Shown: in pieces, positions 14,918-21,895 of the stretch
Numbering within the stretch: the first letter of the stretch is position 1
Layout: each line of letters begins with the position of its first letter
Origin: Eubacterium sp.
GTDB lineage: Bacteria > Bacillota > Clostridia > Lachnospirales > Lachnospiraceae
Length of the DNA stretch: 37,107 bases
Assembly: GCA_024684035.1 (NCBI GenBank)
Contig: JAIKXQ010000016.1
Span: 1 to 37,107, forward strand
Direction of reading: 5' to 3'
Made by a program: the position numbers and the translations under genes
Notes under the pieces: generated by a model
Seen by the model: only the letters and a program-made list of their open reading frames with translations
The model's database searches: none
What the model was told of the DNA's origin: nothing

Positions 14918-15724
14918 CTACGACCTGCAGATTCGCAGCACCTCTTCAAAATCCATCTGTCCGCCGAAGAGATCCAGAGCACTTCCAATGGTGACATGAA
15001 TGTTGTCTCCGCCCTCTTCTTTGAGCCAGCGCAGATCCTCATAACTTCCGACGCCACCCGCGTAGGTGATGGGAAAGAGGTGACCGCCCCTGCGTTCACA
15101 CATAACATCGGAGGCCTTTCGAAGGATGGTGACAAGTTCTCTCTCAACACCCTGAGCCTTTCCTTCCACATCCGCAGCATGAATCAGGAATTCATCGCAG
15201 TGCTCAGAAAACTCCAGAAGGGATTCCACTGTCACCTCCACTTCCGTGAACTTCTGCCAGCGGTCTGTCACGATGAAATACTTTCCGTCTTTCTTTCTGC
15301 AGCTTAAATCCAGAACCAGCCGCTCTTTTCCCACGGCAGACTCCAGCTTCTCCAGATTCTCATAGGAGATCTGTCCGTTCTTAAAGACATAGGAAGTCAC
15401 AATCACATGGCTTGCCCCCGCCTCCAGAAACTCTGCCGCATTGTCCGCATGAATACCTCCGCCGATCTGCAGCCCTCCGGGCCAGGCGCCGAGAGCGGCC
15501 TTTGCCTGCTTCAGAGTCTCTTCGTAGTATTCCGAGGACGGCGGATTTAACAGGATGATATGTCCTTTTGCCAGGTTCTTCCCCCTGTATAATTCCGCGT
15601 AAAAGGATGCATCCTGTCCGGAGACGAAATTCTCCTTTGCCTGATCCCCCTGATCACGAAGAGAGCCTCCGACGATCTGTTTCACTTTTCCGTTGTGTAT
15701 GTCAATGCACGGCCGAAATTCCAT
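14918..15724 (-). CDS. hisA: ProFAR isomerase HisA, eukaryote-type (HIS6-like)
   Basis: A 268-aa TIM-barrel isomerase of histidine biosynthesis that converts ProFAR to PRFAR. The start MEFRPCIDIHNGKVKQIVGG carries the catalytic Asp of strand 1. GGLQIGGGIHADNAAEFLEAGASHVIVTSYVF, LVLDLSCRKKDGKYFIVTDRWQ and ITYAGGVGSYEDL follow the fungal/plant HIS6 pattern rather than the standard bacterial HisA (about 240 aa, usual second-site DVDGT-type motif). Several anaerobic Firmicutes carry this form. It stands alone here, with its own promoter and terminator and no other his gene nearby. The SD is weak (AGGGG nine bases upstream). HisA is confident; the eukaryote-type label rests on motif memory. Confidence 0.85.
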   Translation of the reverse strand: MEFRPCIDIHNGKVKQIVGGSLRDQGDQAKENFVSGQDASFYAELYRGKNLAKGHIILLNPPSSEYYEETLKQAKAALGAWPGGLQIGGGIHADNAAEFLEAGASHVIVTSYVFKNGQISYENLEKLESAVGKERLVLDLSCRKKDGKYFIVTDRWQKFTEVEVTVESLLEFSEHCDEFLIHAADVEGKAQGVERELVTILRKASDVMCERRGGHLFPITYAGGVGSYEDLRWLKEEGGDNIHVTIGSALDLFGGQMDFEEVLRICRS

Positions 15725-15773
15725 TTTATTTACCCCTGTCTTTCAAAAAACCTTTCCGGAACGTTTTCCATGT

Positions 15774-15779
15774 ATTATA
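15774..15779 (-). promoter_or_regulatory. Extended -10 of the hisA promoter
   Basis: On the minus strand TATAAT (15779-15774) is preceded by TGC, the extended -10 form, which can compensate for a poor -35. The -35 region lies inside a hairpin-forming sequence (AACCGCCGGA 15784-15793 / TCCGGCGGTT 15808-15817). The hisA start is about 50 bases downstream. Confidence 0.6.
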
Positions 15780-15827
15780 GCACAACCGCCGGAAACTGAC
15801 CTTCAGCTCCGGCGGTTGCTTTATTAT

Positions 15828-15867
15828 AAAAAACCTCCACCCGCATTCACCTTGCGTTTCCGGTGGA
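15828..15867 (-). terminator. Intrinsic terminator of asnS
   Basis: TCCACC plus CGCA (15836-15845) pair with TGCG (15853-15856) and GGTGGA (15862-15867), with a small internal loop. TTTTTT follows on the minus strand (15833-15828). It lies about 39 bases past the stop codon. Confidence 0.75.
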
Positions 15868-15905
15868 TTTCATTTTTAATTTTTGGACACCGCAGTCCTT
15901 CCTGA

Positions 15906-17300
15906 TTAAAGGTCGCAGTGATTTACTGTTCTCGGGAAAGGAAGCACGTCACGGATATTGCTTACGCCTGTGAGATACATAACACAGCGCTCAAAACCAA
16001 GGCCGAAGCCGGCGTGACGTGTCGTTCCGAACTTACGGAGATCCAGGTAGAAGTCGTACTGACTCATATCCATGCCAAGCTCCTCCATTCTCTGTTTGAG
16101 CTTGTCATAATCTTCCTCTCTCTGGCTTCCGCCGATAATCTCACCGATACCAGGAACCAGACAGTCGGCAGCAGCAACCGTTTTTCCGTCATCGTTCAGC
16201 TTCATATAGAAGGCCTTGATGTCCTTCGGATAGTCCGTAACGAAGATCGGTTTCTTGAATACCTGCTCCGTCAGATATCTCTCATGCTCTGTCTGAAGAT
16301 CACAGCCCCAGCTTACCTTGTACTCAAACTCATCGTTGTGCTCCTCCAGAAGCTTGATGGCCTCTGTATAAGTCACACGTCCGAAGTCGGAGTTCATGAC
16401 ATGATTCAGTCTGTCCAGAAGTCCCTTGTCCACAAACTGATTGAAAAAGTTCATCTCCTCCGGAGCGTTCTCAAGCACATAGCGGATGATGTACTTCAGC
16501 ATAGCCTCTGCACAGTCCATATCGTCCTGAAGATCTGCAAAAGCGATCTCCGGCTCGATCATCCAGAACTCAGCGGCATGGCGCGTCGTGTTGGAATTCT
16601 CTGCGCGGAACGTCGGTCCGAACGTATAGATCTTGCGGAATGCCTGGGCATAAGTCTCACCGTAAAGCTGTCCGCTTACTGTCAGGTTTGTCGGTTTCTT
16701 GAAGAAATCCTGGGAGAAGTCCACAGAACCGTCCTCATTCTTCGGGATATTGTTGAGATCCAGTGTAGTTACCTGGAACATCTCTCCTGCCCCCTCAGCA
16801 TCACTGGATGTAATCAGCGGTGTGTGTACATAGACGAAGTCGTTCTCCTGGAAAAATTTGTGAATCGCATATGCGCAAAGGGAACGTACACGGTATGTAG
16901 CCTGGAACAGGTTTGTTCTCGGGCGGAGATGCTGGATCGTACGAAGGAATTCCACCGTATGTCTCTTCTTCTGAAGCGGATAATCCGGTGTGGACTCACC
17001 CTCGACTACAACGGACTCTGCCTGAATTTCGAAAGGCTGTTTAGCCTCCGGTGTAGGTACCAGAGTTCCCTCCACGATGACTGCTGTTCCGATATTCAGA
17101 GATGAAAGCCCTGAAAAATTGTCCAGTTCTGCTCCGTAAACAATCTGAAGCGTATCGAAAAAAGTACCGTCGTGAAGAACAAGGAAACCGAAATTCTTGG
17201 ACGTGCGGTTATTGCGAACCCAGCCGCCCACTTTGATTTTCGTGTTCAGATACTTGTCTCTGTCTCTAAAAATCTCTCTTACTGTTACTAATTGTTCCAT
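15906..17300 (-). CDS. asnS: Asparaginyl-tRNA synthetase
   Basis: A 464-aa class IIb synthetase that charges tRNA-Asn. The N-terminal OB-fold ([10 protein letters not shown]-type, here [19 protein letters not shown]) is followed by the class II core: motif 2 ([22 protein letters not shown]) and motif 3 ([15 protein letters not shown]). HxxxxNQ-type differences separate it from AspRS; the RHAAEFWM block is the AsnRS form. GGGGATAAAGAG precedes the ATG at 17300. The 96-base gap to the upstream gene is too short for a T-box leader. It is followed by its own terminator. Confidence 0.97.
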   Translation of the reverse strand: MEQLVTVREIFRDRDKYLNTKIKVGGWVRNNRTSKNFGFLVLHDGTFFDTLQIVYGAELDNFSGLSSLNIGTAVIVEGTLVPTPEAKQPFEIQAESVVVEGESTPDYPLQKKRHTVEFLRTIQHLRPRTNLFQATYRVRSLCAYAIHKFFQENDFVYVHTPLITSSDAEGAGEMFQVTTLDLNNIPKNEDGSVDFSQDFFKKPTNLTVSGQLYGETYAQAFRKIYTFGPTFRAENSNTTRHAAEFWMIEPEIAFADLQDDMDCAEAMLKYIIRYVLENAPEEMNFFNQFVDKGLLDRLNHVMNSDFGRVTYTEAIKLLEEHNDEFEYKVSWGCDLQTEHERYLTEQVFKKPIFVTDYPKDIKAFYMKLNDDGKTVAAADCLVPGIGEIIGGSQREEDYDKLKQRMEELGMDMSQYDFYLDLRKFGTTRHAGFGLGFERCVMYLTGVSNIRDVLPFPRTVNHCDL

Positions 17301-17353
17301 CTCTTTATCCCCTGTTATGCTTTTATTAAGCGTGTTTTAAAAACCACTATATT

Positions 17354-17382
17354 AGAATACATTCCGCGCAAAAAAAACGCAA
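17354..17382 (-). promoter_or_regulatory. Candidate promoter of asnS
   Basis: On the minus strand TTGCGT (17382-17377), 17 bases (including seven T), then TATTCT (17359-17354), about 54 bases upstream of the start codon. Confidence 0.45.
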
Positions 17383-17396
17383 GTTTCATCTCACAA

Positions 17397-19904
17397 TCAT
17401 CGCATCAGATACGTAATAAACCGGAAACCGTCCGCGCGGAACATTTCCCTGGAATCGTCAGAGGCAATGGCTTTCGGTTTTCCTGTGGAGCGGTCATAGA
17501 CCCAGATGTTGTCTCTGTCATAACCAATAATCAGATATACCTGATCTTTTGTGTAACCCAGAACCGGATAGCCCCTGGAAATGTAATACTTCATACAATC
17601 CTGCGTCGCGGAACCCAGGTTCAGGGTCATATACTTTCCTCCGATCAGCTGTGCCAGTTCCTGTTCGTCAAAGCCAAGATCCCAGATGCCGTCCGGAAGA
17701 GATCCCGTATCGATCGTGTATGTATCCTGCCAATCTCCACGCTCCCAAATGTACTGCTGCCCGTTATTCAACACGAAACCTTCTGCCTGATCCGCTACGT
17801 TCACCGCCGCATTCGGCTGATCATAAATGCCGAGCAGATTTCCCTGACTGTAGACGTAGTATCTCCGGCTCTCCACCTCCGGCCACTCGAGAGCCATCTC
17901 TTCACCGGCATTTCTGTAACGGAGCTCTGCATAGGTTGTCTTGAGATCCGGCCGGGCAAAAGCATCCGGAAAGGCCATTGTCATTTTTTCCGCAGTTCGT
18001 GAGTAACTGATCGGGTTGAGTACCACGTCATTCTCTTTCGTGACGTTGTCCACAATGTGATCCGTTCCGGCCGGCGCGAAGCCCTCTCCGAAGCGAATGG
18101 ACAGCGTGAGTTCAAGTCCTGTAGACTGCTGGGATACTCCGGTGACATAGATGTCGTCCTTCCGGTACTCTTTCAGAATTTTTCCGTCCATATCCCGAAT
18201 GTTCAGCATGTACATTCCCACGGTCACCCCGCCGGCGGAATCTGTGATGGTATCCTCATCTCTGGAAAAACCATAGACAAAGTCCTCATTCACAAAACCG
18301 CAGGCTACAATGTTCTCTCCCGCAGGCGCCTTTACAACAGATGTCTTTTCCGTGTCAAGGTTCAGAATCGTCGCGGTGTCCGACCGGTCGTCTTTTCCGT
18401 TGTCGACCCAGGCCACCGTGTGCTGACTCTCCGACGCCGCAAAACCGCCGGAGGGAATGCCGGAGCGAACCACATCATAGGCTCCGTTTTTCAAATCAAT
18501 ACAGCAGAGTTCCGCACCGAGATAGAGATACAGTTTCTCCGACTCGTTTACATAGGAGAGTTTGGAGATACTCCGGTCCAGAACGGAATAACTCTGATTC
18601 AGCGGAATAAAAATCTGCTCCTCCGCGCGTCCCTCTTCAACAGAATATACCATGACAGACACACCCATCCGTCCCTCATGCGCTCCGGAAGGCATGTACC
18701 CGTACACGGTAAAGGTTGTATCCCCGTTCTCGGCCACTCGCTGGATGGATATATTATGCTGACGGTTTTCCGTCCGGGCGTCCATGTTGATCTTTCCGCT
18801 CTCAGCCCTGCGGTTCCGGAAACTGAAAATCCGGTCAAGGCTTCCGGTAATCCGGTTATAAGACCAGAGATCCCCGTTTACCACAAAGGCCGCTATATCC
18901 TTGCTCTTGTCGGATGCATAGCGGATCTCCCGCTTCTGAATGCCGAGATCCAGACCTGTATTGGTCTGAACGACGCCATTCGACTCAAATACAAGTTCCG
19001 CGCACCTGTTGAAATTCAGGAGGGAGACATCTCCGCCTCCGTCACTGATCTTCATGCGGTATATATCTCGAACTGTGTAGTACTCCGGATCCTTATTGCT
19101 GTTTTTGGCGGAGATCAGATAATCTAGTTCCACGGTAGCGGTTGTACTGTTCACCGCGCAGATCTTCGGCACGGCCGCCTTCGCAAGCTCCGGCTGCAGT
19201 TTTCCCCAGGACACCATGTCTTCACTCGAATGAATATCCAGATCCGCAAAACTCCTGTTGGGCGAAGAATCGTCCGATTCCAGATACTGAACCAGCGCAT
19301 CAGAGTTCACCTTATCGAGGCAGATTTTATAAAATTTGTCCGTGAACTCCAGATACTGTTTCATCTGTATCCCGCCGGCCTGCAAAACTCTGGTGTAATA
19401 GTAAACCGGCTTTTTCTCTCCCATATCCACAGTGAACCGAAGGGTATATTCCTGGCTGTTCCGGATACTTGCCTTCAGTGAAAACTCCGCGCGGATCATC
19501 CCGTTCTTCTTCTCCAGATCCGCAATCTGTCCGTTTTCCACCGTACTTCCGTCCTCGATGGAGAGGACGTCATAAGTGATCCCTTCAATGTCTTTTTCAC
19601 TTTTGCCGACAAGGAATGTCATCCTGCGATCCTTAGCCAGCGGAGTGATACTCTCCCGCAGCTCCTGCTCCCGCAGTTCCTGACGGACGCCGAACATCTG
19701 ATTCACCCGGATTCCTTCCACTTCCATATAGGCAAGGGGGAGCTCCGGTGCCTTCGCTTCCTCCGTCTTCTCTGCCCCAGACCCGACGCTGATCTTCTTA
19801 TTGTTGAACTGATATGTAAATCCGATGAGGCTCACTGCGAAAACAAAAAGCAGTATCAAAGCCCTCCGAATAGTTTTCTTCATAGTGTGCTCTACCTGTC
19901 TCAT
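17397..19904 (-). CDS. Large membrane-anchored extracellular protein, unknown function (835 aa)
   Basis: An N-terminal anchor at about 15-32 (ALILLFVFAVSLIGFTY) is preceded by KKTIRR; the rest is extracellular. Residues about 60-300 are a mixed domain. Residues about 330-640 are rich in short strands with the repeating feel of a propeller (AAFVVNGDLWSYNRITGSLD, LYLYLGAELCCIDLKNG, HTVAWVDNG). The last ~120 residues (LIGGKYMTLN, YISRGYPVLGYTKDQVYLIIGYDRD, IWVYDRSTG) resemble a C39-like peptidase fold, but without a convincing catalytic Cys/His pair. The start is either ATG 19904 or the internal ATG 19883 (after AGGTAG); neither has a strong ribosome site. It lies 45 bases downstream of the pseudouridine synthase gene and could be co-transcribed with it. 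Confidence 0.7.
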   Translation of the reverse strand: MRQVEHTMKKTIRRALILLFVFAVSLIGFTYQFNNKKISVGSGAEKTEEAKAPELPLAYMEVEGIRVNQMFGVRQELREQELRESITPLAKDRRMTFLVGKSEKDIEGITYDVLSIEDGSTVENGQIADLEKKNGMIRAEFSLKASIRNSQEYTLRFTVDMGEKKPVYYYTRVLQAGGIQMKQYLEFTDKFYKICLDKVNSDALVQYLESDDSSPNRSFADLDIHSSEDMVSWGKLQPELAKAAVPKICAVNSTTATVELDYLISAKNSNKDPEYYTVRDIYRMKISDGGGDVSLLNFNRCAELVFESNGVVQTNTGLDLGIQKREIRYASDKSKDIAAFVVNGDLWSYNRITGSLDRIFSFRNRRAESGKINMDARTENRQHNISIQRVAENGDTTFTVYGYMPSGAHEGRMGVSVMVYSVEEGRAEEQIFIPLNQSYSVLDRSISKLSYVNESEKLYLYLGAELCCIDLKNGAYDVVRSGIPSGGFAASESQHTVAWVDNGKDDRSDTATILNLDTEKTSVVKAPAGENIVACGFVNEDFVYGFSRDEDTITDSAGGVTVGMYMLNIRDMDGKILKEYRKDDIYVTGVSQQSTGLELTLSIRFGEGFAPAGTDHIVDNVTKENDVVLNPISYSRTAEKMTMAFPDAFARPDLKTTYAELRYRNAGEEMALEWPEVESRRYYVYSQGNLLGIYDQPNAAVNVADQAEGFVLNNGQQYIWERGDWQDTYTIDTGSLPDGIWDLGFDEQELAQLIGGKYMTLNLGSATQDCMKYYISRGYPVLGYTKDQVYLIIGYDRDNIWVYDRSTGKPKAIASDDSREMFRADGFRFITYLMR

Positions 19905-19949
19905 TATGTACCGGAAATCATCTGTTTCATATACCGGAAAGGCAACCCG

Positions 19950-20663
19950 TCACAGAGAAAAGTCCGCAAACGTTCTCCCCTCCGGCGCAATCCTGATGGA
20001 GATCTTTTTTCCGCTGTCCGGATCAGAAAAAACCAGTTCCGACGCGCAGAGTGCCAGGCTGTTTCCGGCTCCGATCCCCGCTGTTTCCGTAATTTCACAG
20101 CCGTATTTCCTGTCACCGGCAATGGGAAGTCCCGCATGAGAGAGCTGTGCCCGGATCTGGTGATGTCTTCCTGTCAGCAGGTCGATCTCCAGAAGCGCTC
20201 TTCCGTCATCGTGAATTTCCCTGACCCGGTATCGCAGTTCTGCTCTCCGGCAGCCTGTCGTACCTTCAGCTACAACCTCAGTTGTGTTGGTTTTTCCATC
20301 CTTCAGCAGATAATCCGTCAGTGCAACCTCTTCGCGCTGCTCCTTTACGGTTCTGATCTGACTGGCAGTCTCTTCCGTAACTCTCACCACTGCCAGATAA
20401 TGCTTCTTTATCCGGTGCGCCTGAAGCTGTTCCGACAGCCTCGCCGCCCCTTTCTGCGTCTTTGCCGCCAGCACGATTCCCTCTACCGGCTGATCCAGCC
20501 TGTTGATGATGGCAACATAGGGTTTCCTGCCGGGGTTCTTCAACGCCAGGTATTTCATTATTTCATTTTCCAGGGTCCTTCTGCCGAGGGCTCTGCTCTC
20601 CACCGCCAGACCCGACGGTTTATATACTGCAATGTAAGAATCTGTTTCCTGAAGAACTCTCAT
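19950..20663 (-). CDS. RluA-family pseudouridine synthase
   Basis: A 237-aa RNA-modifying enzyme that isomerises uridine to pseudouridine in rRNA or tRNA. Visible motifs are the early strand YIAVYKPSGLAVES, the catalytic Asp57 in IINRLDQPVEGIVL, KHYLAVV, and LTGRHHQIRAQLSHAGLPIAGD near the C-terminus. There is no S4 domain, so it is of the short RluA/RluC-without-S4 type; the target site cannot be inferred. The ATG at 20663 has GAGGG six to seven bases upstream; a longer reading from 20687 lacks one. Its promoter is at 20703-20732, and the unknown 17397-19904 gene follows it closely. Confidence 0.9.
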   Translation of the reverse strand: MRVLQETDSYIAVYKPSGLAVESRALGRRTLENEIMKYLALKNPGRKPYVAIINRLDQPVEGIVLAAKTQKGAARLSEQLQAHRIKKHYLAVVRVTEETASQIRTVKEQREEVALTDYLLKDGKTNTTEVVAEGTTGCRRAELRYRVREIHDDGRALLEIDLLTGRHHQIRAQLSHAGLPIAGDRKYGCEITETAGIGAGNSLALCASELVFSDPDSGKKISIRIAPEGRTFADFSL

Positions 20664-20702
20664 AATCACCCTCTGCTTCACAATCACTGTTCAATCGTTG
20701 TC

Positions 20703-20732
20703 ATTATACACGCGTTGTACCACCCTCGCCAA
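20703..20732 (-). promoter_or_regulatory. Promoter of the pseudouridine synthase gene
   Basis: On the minus strand TTGGCG (20732-20727), 18 bases, then TATAAT (20708-20703), about 40 bases before the start codon. The -35 half lies in a 17-base sequence repeated at 20806-20822. Confidence 0.65.
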
Positions 20733-20822
20733 GTGGGACGAAAATTTTTTCTTATATCTCCGGATCGTTATCGTCGCCTCTTTGTGTGCCGGGAAATTCT
20801 TTCGATGTACCGCACTCGCCAA
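20716..20822. repeat. Pair of 17-base direct repeats
   Basis: TGTACCACCCTCGCCAA (20716-20732) and TGTACCGCACTCGCCAA (20806-20822) match at 15 of 17 positions, 90 bases apart. The first overlaps the promoter of 19950-20663. It could be a regulator site or a remnant duplication. Confidence 0.5.
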
Positions 20823-20824
20823 AT

Positions 20825-20856
20825 ATGCAGCCTTTCATGCAAGCATGAGGCTGCAT
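20825..20856. terminator. Hairpin, terminator-like
   Basis: ATGCAGCC (20825-20832) pairs with GGCTGCAT (20849-20856), with an inner CATGC/GCATG stem. On the plus strand TTCTTGTC follows. It may be a backup terminator near the end of the 21390-20880 transcript. Confidence 0.4.
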
Positions 20857-20876
20857 TCTTGTCTCGTTGCCACACA

Positions 20877-20918
20877 AACAAAACGACCGCCTTATCAATA
20901 CTTCTGATAAGACGGCCG
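20877..20918 (-). terminator. Strong terminator of the short transcription unit
   Basis: A 14-bp stem (20884-20897 with 20905-20918, two G-U pairs in the minus RNA) is followed by CGTTTTGTTTG in the minus direction. Confidence 0.8.
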
Positions 20919-20982
20919 CCTACTCATATGGTTCACTTGTATTCAATTGTTTGCACCTCAATTAATGCAACTATATATATTC

Positions 20983-21297
20983 TTATGCATTGTCTACGGT
21001 TTCCTGTTCCTTACTTAAACAGATTCCTCTGTCCCGAATGTTACGCGCTTTCTCTTTAAACAGTTCATAATTTCTCTTCTTATGATGACCCCGTTTCTTT
21101 ACACGACGTCTGCTCTGTTCTCTATGTGGTAGTTTCTCAATATGAATTGCCGCTGCGCTGTACCTCCCGGCTTTCGGGTTCCGGCATCTGTCCTGGAACT
21201 CTGTCCGTTATCATTTCTGCGAGAGGTCTTCTTGTAAGGATTCGCTGTGCAATACCACGTCATATTGAGGATGATTCTCCGGTGGATTATCGACCAT
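20983..21297 (-). pseudogene. Short gene interrupted by tandem in-frame stops, or non-coding transcript
   Basis: A minus-strand frame opens at ATG 21297 with AGGAGG nine bases upstream. It reads 28 codons (MVDNPPENHPQYDVVLHSES...) and meets TGA TAA at 21213-21208. The same frame is then open for another 74 codons to a TAA at 20985-20983. That second part has no start codon but looks protein-like: basic, helical, with RRRVKKRGHHKKRNYELF. A separate short frame begins at the ATG overlapping the first stop (ATGATAA) and reads 25 codons. It has a strong promoter (21395-21423) and terminator (20877-20918). I do not recognise the protein. A degraded gene, a coupled set of micro-ORFs, or an RNA gene are all possible. 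Confidence 0.5.
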
Positions 21298-21394
21298 TCG
21301 ATCATACCTCCTGTTTCTCTCGGTTCCGCCTCGTCAGTCTGAAGTTCTGTCTCAGACATCTCTGTTGAGGTTTCACTTCGTTTTTATTAATCAT

Positions 21395-21423
21395 AGAATA
21401 GCATTCCGGGGTTAAATTGTCAA
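21395..21423 (-). promoter_or_regulatory. Strong promoter of the short transcription unit
   Basis: On the minus strand TTGACA (21423-21418), 17 bases ending in TGC, then TATTCT (21400-21395): consensus -35 with an extended -10. Confidence 0.75.
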
Positions 21424-21474
21424 TAATATTTTGTTTTATATAAGAATATTTTCTTTCAACTTGTCTTCCAGGCT

Positions 21475-21879
21475 TCAGTCTCTCTGAAAATCCGGATCGT
21501 TCTCGTATTCCACATACCCCATCTGACGGTCCACAATACTCATAATCTCCTGGATCTTCATGGATTTCAGGATATACCCGGCCGGATGATCCTCCATGAC
21601 TTTGTGCACGCTGGGCGCATCGTTCTTGCCGGTGAGGAACATAACCGGAATATGCGCTGTCTCCTCATGCTTCCTCAGCTCCCGGAGAACCTGAGAGCCA
21701 TCCATCTCCGGCATAAGATAATCCAGCAGAATGAGATCCGGCTTTACCACCGTCGCAATGGATACAGCATGCGCGCCGCTAACCGCCGGAATTACTCTGT
21801 ATTTTCTCACAAGGCTTCCTCTAATCATCTTCAGATATGGCAGGTCATCGTCCACCAGAAGAATTAATTTCTTTTCCAT
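21475..21879 (-). CDS. Stand-alone response-regulator receiver (CheY-like)
   Basis: A 134-aa protein that is only a receiver domain. Acid pocket Asp10-Asp12 (ILLVDDDLPY), phosphoacceptor Asp53 (LILLDYLMPEMDG), Thr83 (VMFLTGKND) and Lys105 (GYILKSMK) are all present, so it should be phosphorylatable. There is no output domain. It starts 16 bases after the stop of the hybrid kinase gene, with AAGGGA upstream, so both are in one operon. It is a likely partner of the HPt domain of that kinase. The C-terminal extension (VEYENDPDFQRD) is short. No terminator hairpin is obvious after it. Confidence 0.9.
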   Translation of the reverse strand: MEKKLILLVDDDLPYLKMIRGSLVRKYRVIPAVSGAHAVSIATVVKPDLILLDYLMPEMDGSQVLRELRKHEETAHIPVMFLTGKNDAPSVHKVMEDHPAGYILKSMKIQEIMSIVDRQMGYVEYENDPDFQRD

Positions 21880-21895
21880 GATCTCTATCCCTTCT

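Noticed and set aside
17301-17396. T-box leader for asnS
   Set aside because: The gap is only 96 bases, too short for a T-box, and no T-box sequence is present.
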